Positions 17,995-28,138 of a DNA stretch of 64,000 bases are shown here, piece by piece (the stretch's first letter is position 1; every line of letters begins with the position of its first letter). The position numbers and the translations under genes were made by a program. The stretch comes from Candidatus Hydrogenedentota bacterium. GTDB taxonomy: Bacteria; Hydrogenedentota; Hydrogenedentia; Hydrogenedentales; Hydrogenedentaceae. The stretch spans positions 1-64,000 of the forward strand of contig JAOAHN010000072.1 in assembly GCA_026415215.1 (NCBI GenBank). The letters run 5' to 3'. The notes under the pieces are model-generated. The model was not told where the DNA came from, did not search any database, and was given only the letters and a program-made list of their open reading frames with translations.

Positions 17995-19800
17995 GTGAGC
18001 TTGGGATTTATAGCTATTGAACTATTGCCATATAATATAAAATTTTTAGCTAAGAAAGGCGAAAATCTTCTTGAAATACTGAGAAAGAGTGGAGTTAATT
18101 TGTCCTCCTCATGTGGTGGTCATGGAGTATGTGGAAAGTGCCTCGTAAAACTCTATGATTCGAATACATCAGAGTGGAAACTTGTAAATGCTTGCCAGGT
18201 GTCTGTAAATGAAAATGTAATTGTAGACTTATCACCTGCTACTATATTCTCTCTCTCCATAAATAATATAGGCACATTGAAAAAGGCTTACAATGTAGAT
18301 GGGACCTACAATTTAGAGCCAAATTTTAGAAAAAAAATTGTAAACTTATGTAAAAACATAGATTTTGATTATTTGTCTCAAATTTATAACTGCACTGAGT
18401 CTGAAAAAACTTCCTACAGATTTCTAAATAAACTATCTCATTCAGTTTTGAAAGACCAACTTTCAGGATGGGTTGTCTATAATTCCGAAAAATTAATAGA
18501 TTGGTATTCTCTTGACACTACTACAACACTCGTTGGCTGTGCAATTGACATAGGGACTACAAATATCGCCATTGAAATTTTAAATTTAGAGACCGGGGAA
18601 ACCTTATATCAAGGCTTTGATACAAATAGTCAAACAAGATTCGGCGACGATGTAATAAGCAGAATTTCCTATTCTTCTATCTCCGAAAAGAATCTTGAGG
18701 AATTAAAGAACTCTGTATTATCCACAGTTAACGGGTTAATAATTAAAGGGTTAAACACTCTCAGTATTAGCCCAGAATCAATTTATGAGATTGTATTAGC
18801 CGGAAATACTACTATGATTCATTTAATTTTAGGAATCTCCCCGAAATCGCTCGGAGAATTCCCCTTTCTTCCAATATTTACATCACCAATAACCCTTAAG
18901 ACTTCAGATTTGGGAATAATAGCAAATTCTGATGCTGATATTTATATTCTTCCAGCAATCGGAAGTTTTGTAGGGGGTGACATCTCAGGGGGATTATTAG
19001 CATTAAATTTATTTGAGTGTGCTGAAAATTTTTTGTTTTTAGACCTTGGCACAAATGGGGAAATAGTTTTGGGGTGTAAAGGTAAATTTATAGCTACATC
19101 TACTGCCACTGGTCCAGCATTTGAGGGCGGAAGAATCAGCTGTGGAATGCGTGCAGATGATGGAGCCATCGACCACATATTTCTATCGAATGAGGACATC
19201 TCATTTTCAGTTATAGGTGATTCCATTCCCAAAGGAATCTGTGGTAGTGGAGTAATAGAACTTGTGTGTTTATTGCTCGAGTTGAAATTATTAGATCCAA
19301 CTGGCAAATTTATGGTGAGTTCCGTCTCTCAAAGTATCCCCCAAAAAATCCTTGAGAGATTTAAGATAAAAAATGAGGAAGCTATATTTATAGTGTATGA
19401 AGGTGGAGTAAATGATAGAGAAATCTTCCTATCTGCAAAAGACATAAGGCAGGTTCAACTGGCATGTGGAGCAATTAAATGCGGAGTTAAGATGTTATTA
19501 TCCTATGCAGGAATTTCATCTGCAGACCTCGACACAGTATACATAGCAGGAAATTTTGGAAATTACATACATCCTAAATATTTGTCAAGATTAGGTATAG
19601 TTCCATCTACTATATTTCATGAAAAAATCCATATAGTAGGAAACACAAGTCTTTTGGGAGCAAAAATTGCTTTATTAGATATGAAAAAAAGAAAATTAGT
19701 TGAGAAAAGTGTTGGCTCTATTAAACACATTGATCTTGCAACTCTACCTAACTTTGAGGAAGAGTTTGCCTTTTCTATGTTCTTTCCAGATGCTCAGTAA
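17995..19800 (+). CDS. 2Fe-2S ferredoxin-ASKHA protein, RACo-like (DUF4445) corrinoid activation protein
   Basis: CGGHGVCGKCLVKL cluster; AIDIGTTNIAIEI, LDLGTNGEIVLG, ATGPAFEGGRISCGMRA; start could be TTG 18001 from SD spacing. Confidence 0.85.
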   Translation: MSLGFIAIELLPYNIKFLAKKGENLLEILRKSGVNLSSSCGGHGVCGKCLVKLYDSNTSEWKLVNACQVSVNENVIVDLSPATIFSLSINNIGTLKKAYNVDGTYNLEPNFRKKIVNLCKNIDFDYLSQIYNCTESEKTSYRFLNKLSHSVLKDQLSGWVVYNSEKLIDWYSLDTTTTLVGCAIDIGTTNIAIEILNLETGETLYQGFDTNSQTRFGDDVISRISYSSISEKNLEELKNSVLSTVNGLIIKGLNTLSISPESIYEIVLAGNTTMIHLILGISPKSLGEFPFLPIFTSPITLKTSDLGIIANSDADIYILPAIGSFVGGDISGGLLALNLFECAENFLFLDLGTNGEIVLGCKGKFIATSTATGPAFEGGRISCGMRADDGAIDHIFLSNEDISFSVIGDSIPKGICGSGVIELVCLLLELKLLDPTGKFMVSSVSQSIPQKILERFKIKNEEAIFIVYEGGVNDREIFLSAKDIRQVQLACGAIKCGVKMLLSYAGISSADLDTVYIAGNFGNYIHPKYLSRLGIVPSTIFHEKIHIVGNTSLLGAKIALLDMKKRKLVEKSVGSIKHIDLATLPNFEEEFAFSMFFPDAQ

Positions 19801-20968
19801 ATTCAATAATTTTTTCTAATCCCTCTTTGAAGTCGGCGGAAACAGTCAAGAGACTAATAACTAAGAAGTTATCTTCTGGAAACCGAAAAGTTGATCCTGG
19901 ATAGACATGGACCCCCATACTTTTTAGTAGTTTCACTGCAAATTGTTCGCTACCTATATTATGAGAATATCTTAAAATCAAGTACCACCCCCCTTCGGGC
20001 TTTAGTGTACTCAAAGTAGATGTATTTCCAAGCCTATTTAGTGCATATTCTAAGTTACTCGTCAGTCTTTCCATTATGCTCTCATTTATTTTACCCCTCA
20101 TCTGAAACAAACTCTCTAAACCTACTTGCACAGGCGTATTCACCGATAGATATGTATCACAAATAATCTCTAATGCCTCACATATTTGAGTTCTAACTTT
20201 ATTAGGTAAGAAGGCTAAAATCCACGCCAACTTTAGTTGGGGAAGTGCAAGCGTTTTAGATATACCATTGAGAGTAAAAACGGGCACACTGTCTGAATGC
20301 AGAAGGGGAACAGGCTTTTCACTATTAAAAACAAATTCCCTAAAAACTTCATCTACTATCAAACAAAGACCGTTTTCTTCACAGAGCTTTATTAGGTTTT
20401 CCCCTTCTGCTTTGCTAAGAATTGTGCCCGTGGGATTATTAGGTTGGACAAAAAAGATACCTTTTGTGCGTGAGTCTAACCTTTGGTAAATACTTTCGAT
20501 ATCTAATCTCCATTCACCCTTTGAGTTTAATTTTAGGCTGAAATCTTCAATCTCAACATTTTCCAATTTCGCTATAAAATCTAATAGAGGATAAGAAGGT
20601 GCAGGGACAAGTATTTTGTCTCCCGGATTGCAGATAAGCTTTAATAAATATGAATATCCCTCAGATGTCCCTGAAACTAAAAAAATATCCTCAGCAGATA
20701 CTTTGTATCCCTTTTCTGAGTAATATTTTGCTATTACTGCTCTTGCTGAGTATAGACCCTTAGGGTTAGGTCTGTATTCAAAGATTTGAGGAGATGTGAT
20801 AGCGTGAACTATCTCCTCTGTGAGATATTCTATTTTCGCTTGAGTAGGATTAGAGATAGTTAAGTCAATAATGTTTACTCCTTCCTCTAACAATTTGTTG
20901 TATGTAGTAGCAAGAATGTTTAACTCTCCCGAAAGTTCGTAACTTGAAAACTTATCGGATAAAAACAT
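19775..20968 (-). CDS. PLP-dependent aminotransferase, class I/II
   Basis: FVQPNNPTGTILSKAEG, LIVDEVFREF, GISKTLALPQLKLAWI; ATG 20968 with GGAGAT SD preferred over TTG 21004. Confidence 0.92.
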   Translation of the reverse strand: MFLSDKFSSYELSGELNILATTYNKLLEEGVNIIDLTISNPTQAKIEYLTEEIVHAITSPQIFEYRPNPKGLYSARAVIAKYYSEKGYKVSAEDIFLVSGTSEGYSYLLKLICNPGDKILVPAPSYPLLDFIAKLENVEIEDFSLKLNSKGEWRLDIESIYQRLDSRTKGIFFVQPNNPTGTILSKAEGENLIKLCEENGLCLIVDEVFREFVFNSEKPVPLLHSDSVPVFTLNGISKTLALPQLKLAWILAFLPNKVRTQICEALEIICDTYLSVNTPVQVGLESLFQMRGKINESIMERLTSNLEYALNRLGNTSTLSTLKPEGGWYLILRYSHNIGSEQFAVKLLKSMGVHVYPGSTFRFPEDNFLVISLLTVSADFKEGLEKIIEFTEHLERT

Positions 20969-21007
20969 ATTTTTATCTCCAGAACCTGAAAAATTAAAGG
21001 ACAAAAT

Positions 21008-22492
21008 ATGGTAAAAATCATACCAAAACTTGCGGGTGCCAGTGTTATATGGCGAAGAGGACGAAAGGATTCTTTAAGGGATATAGAAGTATTAATGATA
21101 AAAAGGACTCGTACTTTGACATTTCTTCCGGGGCATCATGCTTTTCCCGGTGGAAGTTTAGAAGATATAGATGACCCAGCAATAGTTGTTGGAGAACAAA
21201 CCCAAGAAGTTAAGAGAGCTCTTGTTACAGCTCTCAGAGAAACTTTTGAAGAAACAGGGTATTTTCCTTTCCCCAAAGAATTAATTAGATGTATTCCCGA
21301 GTCCCTACAGAATAAAGACATTTCTTCATCTAAAACATTTTATGATTTATTAAAATCGAGTTCAATCGTCTTGGACATTAAAAGTTACCCTTTCACAGGA
21401 CCTTGGATTACACCTCCAGGATATCCTCTAAGATTCAAGACCTATTTCTTCTTTGTAGAATGGAAAGAGGACTATATGGTTTTCGACATACAAAGTCCTA
21501 AAGAGGTTGAATCTATAGAATGGTATAAACCTTCTAATGCTCTGGAAAAATGGCATAAAGGAGAAATTTCTTTATCAACTCCGGTTGCTTACATTTTAGA
21601 ACACCTGAACTCATTCCAAGTCGAAATTGCTATATCAGAATTAAAAGTAATACCCTGGGCTGATGAAAAATACTCATACTTTCATCCTCGTGCAGGAGTA
21701 CATATATTCCCCCTACCATCTCCTAAAGAAACTTTCTTTAGCCATGTAAACTGTGTAGTTATAGGGGGAAAAGAATTAATAATAATCGACCCGGGTGCAG
21801 GAGATACCGAAAGTGTTCGAGAACTGTTATACTGGTTACAACACCTTGCAGAGTTAGGGGCAACATTTATAGGCGTTACATATACCCATCCTCACGAGGA
21901 TCATGCAGGCTCAGTTGAGTTGATTTCAAGATGTTTAAAAATTCCTATTCTTCATCATGGAAAAATGCAAAAAACTTCTGAAACCTTTTTTACCATTAAA
22001 TTAGATAAAGATGAGTTACCTTGGTCAATTTGTGTTATACCTACTCCGGGTCATATACCGGACCATTACTCGTTTTATGAACTCACTACTAAAACCCTTG
22101 TTGCAGGCGATATGGTTAGCGCTGAAGGACCGGTGGTTATAAATACAGACGAAGGTGGGGATATGGCTATATATATGGAGTCTCTAAAACTTCTTTCAGA
22201 ATTAGAGGTGGATTTGTTAATTCCAGGACATGGAGTTCCATTTTTCTTTATGAGAGGTAACCAGGTCATTCATAACCTCATAGAACATCGCAAGCGAAGA
22301 GAAGAAAAGATACTCAAAGCCTTAAAAAATGGTGTTTCTTCCATCAGGGAACTTCTTTCTCAAGTGTACGACGACATACCACAAGAGAGAATTGAATTAG
22401 CCAAACAACAATTAAAGGCACACCTTATTCTTCTGAAGAATAAAGGTGTGCCTCTCAATCTTATATATGAGGACTCCGAAGAGTGGTTTTGA
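21008..22492 (+). CDS. NUDIX hydrolase fused to metallo-beta-lactamase fold hydrolase with C-terminal winged-helix-like region
   Basis: N-term FPGGSLED...ALRETFEETGY; C-term YTHPHEDHAGS, PTPGHIPDHYSFY, LIPGHG; LACTB2-like tail. Confidence 0.85.
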   Translation: MVKIIPKLAGASVIWRRGRKDSLRDIEVLMIKRTRTLTFLPGHHAFPGGSLEDIDDPAIVVGEQTQEVKRALVTALRETFEETGYFPFPKELIRCIPESLQNKDISSSKTFYDLLKSSSIVLDIKSYPFTGPWITPPGYPLRFKTYFFFVEWKEDYMVFDIQSPKEVESIEWYKPSNALEKWHKGEISLSTPVAYILEHLNSFQVEIAISELKVIPWADEKYSYFHPRAGVHIFPLPSPKETFFSHVNCVVIGGKELIIIDPGAGDTESVRELLYWLQHLAELGATFIGVTYTHPHEDHAGSVELISRCLKIPILHHGKMQKTSETFFTIKLDKDELPWSICVIPTPGHIPDHYSFYELTTKTLVAGDMVSAEGPVVINTDEGGDMAIYMESLKLLSELEVDLLIPGHGVPFFFMRGNQVIHNLIEHRKRREEKILKALKNGVSSIRELLSQVYDDIPQERIELAKQQLKAHLILLKNKGVPLNLIYEDSEEWF

Positions 22493-22494
22493 TT

Positions 22495-22992
22495 TCATCC
22501 CCTTTTAACCATTAAGTCAAGATCCTCAAGTAATGCTTGTAAATCTTCTTCATGCATGACCTCGTCTTGTAGAATCTGAAGTACCATATTGTAAGTCACA
22601 GGGTCTCCCTCTTTCGTTTCCTTCAACAAAGCATTGTAAACTTGAATTGCACACTGTTCTCCCTTAATATTTTGCTCCAGAAGAACCCGCACATAAGGAT
22701 CCTCAGGTGGGTCGTATCCACAATTAGTCATTTCATACCACTTTTTAGGACTCAATACAGGCGTTCCACCTAATTGAATTATCCTTTGAGCAAGCATATC
22801 CGCATGTCTTAGTTCATCTCCCGCATGTTGAAATAATTCAGCCATGACTGCCTCTTTCATAGGCCCCTTAGCTACCTTAGCACCTAACCAATATTGATAA
22901 TACGCAAACCATTCATCCGCATAAGCTTTGTTAAGTAATTCAAGTAGATAATCTAATTTCATGTTTACTATTTCTCTTCCCTTGCTACCCAT
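22495..22992 (-). CDS. Ferritin-like/Dps-type diiron protein
   Basis: Four-helix pattern with E/ExxH motifs (FQHAGDELRHADMLAQRI, DEVMHEEDLQALL); SD GGAGG before ATG 22992. Confidence 0.85.
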   Translation of the reverse strand: MGSKGREIVNMKLDYLLELLNKAYADEWFAYYQYWLGAKVAKGPMKEAVMAELFQHAGDELRHADMLAQRIIQLGGTPVLSPKKWYEMTNCGYDPPEDPYVRVLLEQNIKGEQCAIQVYNALLKETKEGDPVTYNMVLQILQDEVMHEEDLQALLEDLDLMVKRG

Positions 22993-23071
22993 TGGATTTT
23001 CCTCCTATCAATGTATTAAGTTTTTGGATCCGTGCTCAATATATAATATTTAATTAAAAAGGCTATTTCAA

Positions 23072-23596
23072 ATGAACGGGAAAATAGGTGTTATAAGTGA
23101 TACACACGGAAATTCAAAACTAATGATTCAGGTATGTGACTTCCTAATTTGTAAGATTGAGGTTTCTGAAATATTTCATTTAGGGGACAATTTTGAGGAC
23201 TACAGGTTCCTAAAAGACATGGGATTTCCAGTGTCAGGAGTGCCAGGACTTTGGGACGAGGAGTTTAGGGATAATGTCACTCCTAAGGTATTGATAAAAA
23301 ACTTTGCGAATAAAAAATTCATTTTCGCCCATGCAAAGTTCTTAATTGAAAGGCTTTCCAGAGAAGATTTAGATGTATGGTGTTACGGACATACTCACAA
23401 ACCTAAAATTTTGGTAGAGAATGGCAAAGTATACTTTAATCCAGGGCATTTAAAGAGGGATTCAGATAGGGGAGTTCTTGCAAGTTACGGGGTGATTAAT
23501 TTTTCAAATACTGCTATAGAATTCAAAGTATTAGACATTGAAAATAGTGTTATCCAATCGTTAAACTATTCATTGGGCACCATTACGAAAAATTAA
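23072..23596 (+). CDS. YfcE/MJ0936-type metallophosphoesterase
   Basis: VISDTHGN, HLGDN, VPGLWD, YGHTHKPKI, NPGHLKRDSDRG. Confidence 0.88.
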   Translation: MNGKIGVISDTHGNSKLMIQVCDFLICKIEVSEIFHLGDNFEDYRFLKDMGFPVSGVPGLWDEEFRDNVTPKVLIKNFANKKFIFAHAKFLIERLSREDLDVWCYGHTHKPKILVENGKVYFNPGHLKRDSDRGVLASYGVINFSNTAIEFKVLDIENSVIQSLNYSLGTITKN

Positions 23597-23631
23597 ACTG
23601 GAACTGATAAACTTTAACTGAGGAGAGGTCT

Positions 23632-26304
23632 ATGTTTGGCAAGAATCTGAATTTTAGTGTGTTTATTCCATTCTTGTTATTTGCTACACATCTATATGCT
23701 CAATCACCATTCATTCCTGAAAACTTGAGAGTTGAATACCTCCAAAATCCTATAGGCATTGATACAAAGATACCGAGATTTAGCTGGGTAGTACCACAAA
23801 AGGGGTACAATGTCTCTCAAAAAGGCTATCAAATCCAAATATCTAAGTCTTTAGAAAAACTTTTAGAAGGAAATCCTGATGTATGGGATAGTGGTTGGGT
23901 AGAGAATCCTGAAAATGTTCACATCGAGTATTCAGGTCCAAATTTAGAAAGCTTCACAAGATATTATTGGCGTGTTAGGATCAAGTATAACGATGATGAA
24001 AAAACTCGTTTTAGTGAGCCCGCATACTTTGAAACGGCATTTTTGAATCCTCAAGACGAAATGAAAGCAAAATGGATTCGTCATCCTCAAAAAGATGAAG
24101 TACCAGAAAAATACGAGATGAGGGAAGAATGGAATTACAAGCGAATTTCGCCCCTCCTGAGAAAAACTTTTGAAGTACAAAAAGAGGTTAAAAGTGCCCG
24201 AGCTTATGTTACAGGTTTGGGATATTTTGAGTTGAGGATTAATGGTCAAAAAGTAGGAGATAACCTATTGGAGCCAGCTAATACTGTTCACGAAAAAAGG
24301 ACTCTATATCTAACTTATGATGTGTCACAACTCCTCAAAAAAGGCAAAAATGCAGTGGGGATAATGTTAGGTCATGGATGGTGGCATAAGACTTGCGGAG
24401 CATGGTTAGAAATCCACATTAAATACGAGGATGATTCAACTGAAAAAATACTTACTGACGAAACTTGGAAAGCGAGCACGGGACCAATAGTTAGTGAGAG
24501 TCTTTACCATGGGGAAACTTACGACGCTCGGTTAGAAAAAAAAGGTTGGGACACACCCGATTATGATGATACAGATTGGTCATCAGTAGTCCCATTCGAG
24601 TATATTCCCAAGATCATGCAGGCTCAGGTAATGCCTCCTATAAAAGTTGTTGAGGTTAAGAAACCAGTGAAAATAAATAAACTCGATGCAAATACTTACA
24701 TAGTTGATTTTGGACAGAATTTAACCGGAGTAGTAAAAATAATAGCTGAGGGACCGAAGGGAACCGAAATAAAGATTCGTCACGCAGAGTTACTTTATCC
24801 TGACGGTAGATTAAATGTAGAAAACATTAGAAGTGCAAAGGTTACAGATGTATATGTATTAAAAGGAAAGGGAGAGGAGGTATACATACCAAGATTTACT
24901 CAACATGGTTTCAGGTATGCGGAAGTAACCGGTTATCCGGGGGAATTAACTCCAGAGAAAATCGAAGCCCAAGTTTTCCATACCGCATTTCAAAGAGTAG
25001 GGCATTTTGAATGTGATAATCCACTCTTAAATAAAATTAGGGATATTGTGCTTTGGAGTATTAGAGGAAACAATATGAGTATACCTACAGATTGCCCCCA
25101 AAGAGATGAAAGAATGGGTTGGATGGGAGATGCTCACCTTGCCGCCGAAGCAACCATTATGAATTTTGATGCCGCAGCTTATTATCAAAAATGGTTGTGG
25201 GATATCGCAGATTCGCAAAGCCCTGAAGGATATGTCCCTGACACATGCCCTAAAGCGATTTGGGGCGAACAAAAGGGCTCTCCACCTTGGGCCATTGCTT
25301 ATCCCCTTATTGTGTGGTATTCATGGAGATACTATCAAAATAAGAGAGTGGTAGAACTCCACTATGATAACCTCGTTAAATGGTTCAAATCAATGGAAAG
25401 AGATGAAAAAGATGGTCTAATGGAATATTGTCACTACGGAGATTGGGTAGCATTGGAAAAAACTCCAATGGAGCCAATTGGAACTGGATGCTATTACTGG
25501 ACTGCTTGCGTATTAGAAGAACTTGCTAAAGTTCTCGGTAAAGCTGATGATGTCCAATACTTTTCTGCGAAGAAACAAAAAGTGGCAGATGCCTACAATA
25601 ATAAGTATTTTGACAAAGAAAAAGGTTATTACAATGAAGGCTCGCAATTTGCCCAAATCTTTCCTCTATTTTTAGGCATTGCCCAAGGTGAATACAAACA
25701 GAAAGCTTTACAAAAACTTATTTACGAAATTGAGGAGAATAGGAAAGCGCATCTTTATTGTGGAATTCTCGGTGCTAAGTATGTATATGATGTCCTCACT
25801 GATGCCAATAGAGCAGATCTTCTGTACAAAATAGTACTACAAAAAGATTTCCCAAGCTATGGATATATGATAGAACTGGGTGCTACTACATTGTGGGAAC
25901 TTTGGGAATATAAGACGGGCCCAGAAATGAACTCCCATAATCATCAGATGTTTGGAAGTGTGTTAGACTGGTTCTTCGGAGGAATTGCTGGTATTAATAG
26001 ACTTCCGGAGCCAGGTTACAGATATATTACTATTTCACCTAAGCCATGGGAAGGGCCTCTAAACTATGCCCAAGCCTATATTGAAACGGTGAGAGGTAAG
26101 GTTCTTTCGAGATGGGACAAAAACCCAGATGGTTCTTTATCAATGGTGATAATTGTGCCTTCAAACTCGAGGGCTAAGATAATAGTTCCCAAAAAAGCGA
26201 ATATGACCGTAACTTCGGAACCATCTTTAGAACCTTTAGCCAAGGAGGAGCTTCAAGAAATCTTCGAGGTGGGCTCAGGCACTTATAAATTCATAGTTAA
26301 GTAA
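23632..26304 (+). CDS. Alpha-L-rhamnosidase, GH78, secreted
   Basis: Signal peptide; FSWVVPQKGYNVSQKGYQIQIS; NMSIPTDCPQRDERMGWMGDAHLAAEA; GATTLWELWE. Confidence 0.95.
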   Translation: MFGKNLNFSVFIPFLLFATHLYAQSPFIPENLRVEYLQNPIGIDTKIPRFSWVVPQKGYNVSQKGYQIQISKSLEKLLEGNPDVWDSGWVENPENVHIEYSGPNLESFTRYYWRVRIKYNDDEKTRFSEPAYFETAFLNPQDEMKAKWIRHPQKDEVPEKYEMREEWNYKRISPLLRKTFEVQKEVKSARAYVTGLGYFELRINGQKVGDNLLEPANTVHEKRTLYLTYDVSQLLKKGKNAVGIMLGHGWWHKTCGAWLEIHIKYEDDSTEKILTDETWKASTGPIVSESLYHGETYDARLEKKGWDTPDYDDTDWSSVVPFEYIPKIMQAQVMPPIKVVEVKKPVKINKLDANTYIVDFGQNLTGVVKIIAEGPKGTEIKIRHAELLYPDGRLNVENIRSAKVTDVYVLKGKGEEVYIPRFTQHGFRYAEVTGYPGELTPEKIEAQVFHTAFQRVGHFECDNPLLNKIRDIVLWSIRGNNMSIPTDCPQRDERMGWMGDAHLAAEATIMNFDAAAYYQKWLWDIADSQSPEGYVPDTCPKAIWGEQKGSPPWAIAYPLIVWYSWRYYQNKRVVELHYDNLVKWFKSMERDEKDGLMEYCHYGDWVALEKTPMEPIGTGCYYWTACVLEELAKVLGKADDVQYFSAKKQKVADAYNNKYFDKEKGYYNEGSQFAQIFPLFLGIAQGEYKQKALQKLIYEIEENRKAHLYCGILGAKYVYDVLTDANRADLLYKIVLQKDFPSYGYMIELGATTLWELWEYKTGPEMNSHNHQMFGSVLDWFFGGIAGINRLPEPGYRYITISPKPWEGPLNYAQAYIETVRGKVLSRWDKNPDGSLSMVIIVPSNSRAKIIVPKKANMTVTSEPSLEPLAKEELQEIFEVGSGTYKFIVK

Positions 26305-26319
26305 AACTAATTTGACTTG

Positions 26320-27261
26320 ATGCACATTAAGAGAGAAAAGAAAATAGAGTGTAATACCGCAAAAAACATTTTGTTGATAAAATGGGAGGAATACATTACA
26401 ACAATGGCGTCAAACCTTTCATTGCTTCAATCTCTACATCCAGATGCAATTCATGATATTAGGGTAACCTCCAGGAGAACTCGTGCTCTCTTTTCTGAAT
26501 TAAAAACATTTTTTCACTTCCCGGAGGAATTAATTTCCACTGCAAAAACAATTACTCGTTTATTGGGAAAAAGGAGAGAACTCGATGTAATAAAAGAACT
26601 CGCTTTAAAGTTATTTCCCGGAGACTCTTTATTTACAGTTCACTTCTGTAATTTTATAGATAAAAAAAGGGAACTCGAATACAAAAACTGCATCAAAGCT
26701 GTTGAGTTAGTAGAAAGGGCAATAGAATTTAGTAGAGTAGTTCCGGATCTACCCCAGGTTGGAGAGTGCTGTTATGTAGATTTTCTATATCAAAGAGTAT
26801 TGAAATTACTTAATCAACTTACTAAAGTTAGAAAGAAGGTGAAGAAAATTGTCCAAAAAGAGGAACTTATAAGTGAAGAGCTTCATCTCATTAGAATAAG
26901 TCTCAAAAAAATACGATATTCCTTCGAAATTTCAAGTGTCCTAATTAGCGGAATTAAACAATTCATACCCAAAATAAAAGAGGTTCAAGAGACGCTTGGA
27001 GAGTGGAACGATAATAGGGTACTACTAAACTATTTCAAGGACTTTTTAAGTTTTAATCCTTCCATTTCTGATACTTATATTGATGAATTAAATAAAAATC
27101 TACAGATTATAGACAATAAAATTAAAGAAAAAGTTAACGAGATTTGCACATTAGTTAATAAAAATTTCAAAAAGCAGTATCTAAATGATTTATGGGAGGA
27201 CACTCTTAAAGAAGGAAAGGAAATCAAATGCTGTATTAAAAAGGGGAAAACATATGAATGA
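26320..27261 (+). CDS. CHAD domain protein
   Basis: HPDAIHDIRVTSRRTRALF, LLGKRRELDVIKEL, HLIRISLKKIRYSFE, VQETLGEWNDNRVLL. Confidence 0.85.
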   Translation: MHIKREKKIECNTAKNILLIKWEEYITTMASNLSLLQSLHPDAIHDIRVTSRRTRALFSELKTFFHFPEELISTAKTITRLLGKRRELDVIKELALKLFPGDSLFTVHFCNFIDKKRELEYKNCIKAVELVERAIEFSRVVPDLPQVGECCYVDFLYQRVLKLLNQLTKVRKKVKKIVQKEELISEELHLIRISLKKIRYSFEISSVLISGIKQFIPKIKEVQETLGEWNDNRVLLNYFKDFLSFNPSISDTYIDELNKNLQIIDNKIKEKVNEICTLVNKNFKKQYLNDLWEDTLKEGKEIKCCIKKGKTYE

Positions 27262-28114
27262 TTTCTGGCAAAAAATAGAAAGGAATGAAGATTTACCTAC
27301 CTTACCAGTTGTAATGGCAAAGCTCATAGAAACTATAAATGATGATAGGTCTTCCGCCTCTGATGTCAAGAAAACCATGGAAAAAGACCCTGCAATATCA
27401 GCAAGGGTGCTAAAATTAGCAAATTCTGCTTTTTATGGCCTTCGACATAGAGTAGACAATCTTCAAAGAGCCATTGTTATCCTTGGATTTGAGACTGTTA
27501 GAATGTTGGCGTTAAGCACTACTGTACTTGATTTATTCACTACCAAATCACAATTAGCTTTTAGTCCCAAAGACTTTTGGTTGCATTCCCTTGGCTCTGC
27601 AAAGTCAGCACAGCTATTAGCTCAAAAGATTAACTCTGCCTCATCTCCAGAAACCCTATTTACAGCTGGACTCCTTCACGATATAGGCAAATACTGCATT
27701 GCTCTTACATTTAAAAATGAGTACAAAAATTTGGTAGAAAAAGCGAGCACACAAAAAATTCAGATTAGAAAGTTAGAAAAGGAATATTTAGGACATACAT
27801 ATATTGAGGTTAACCAGTGGCTTGCACAAAAATGGCATTTTCCAGAAACCTTGTGGTATCCTCTCGTATACCATAATACTCCAGATTCTTCCGATAACAA
27901 ATATCCACTCGAATCCTGGATAATTCAAATTTCAAGCGAAATAGCTCGTGCTAATAATTTTGGTTATGCAGGTGATTTTAATCACATTGATATAAAAGTT
28001 ACTCCGCTGTTTGCTAACCGCCTAAATGAACTCATTATTAATGAAGCTTCTAATTCCCTCGGTGCTTTTTTGAAAGAAGCAGAAGACTTTTTGTCCGAGT
28101 TCCGTGTGACTTAA
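27254..28114 (+). CDS. HDOD domain signalling protein
   Basis: LPTLPVVMAKLIETI, ISARVLKLANSAFYGL, AIVILGFETVRMLALS, GLLHDIGKYC; start overlaps CHAD end. Confidence 0.9.
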   Translation: MNDFWQKIERNEDLPTLPVVMAKLIETINDDRSSASDVKKTMEKDPAISARVLKLANSAFYGLRHRVDNLQRAIVILGFETVRMLALSTTVLDLFTTKSQLAFSPKDFWLHSLGSAKSAQLLAQKINSASSPETLFTAGLLHDIGKYCIALTFKNEYKNLVEKASTQKIQIRKLEKEYLGHTYIEVNQWLAQKWHFPETLWYPLVYHNTPDSSDNKYPLESWIIQISSEIARANNFGYAGDFNHIDIKVTPLFANRLNELIINEASNSLGAFLKEAEDFLSEFRVT

Positions 28115-28138
28115 ACTAAAAGGGAGGTAATCATAGCT

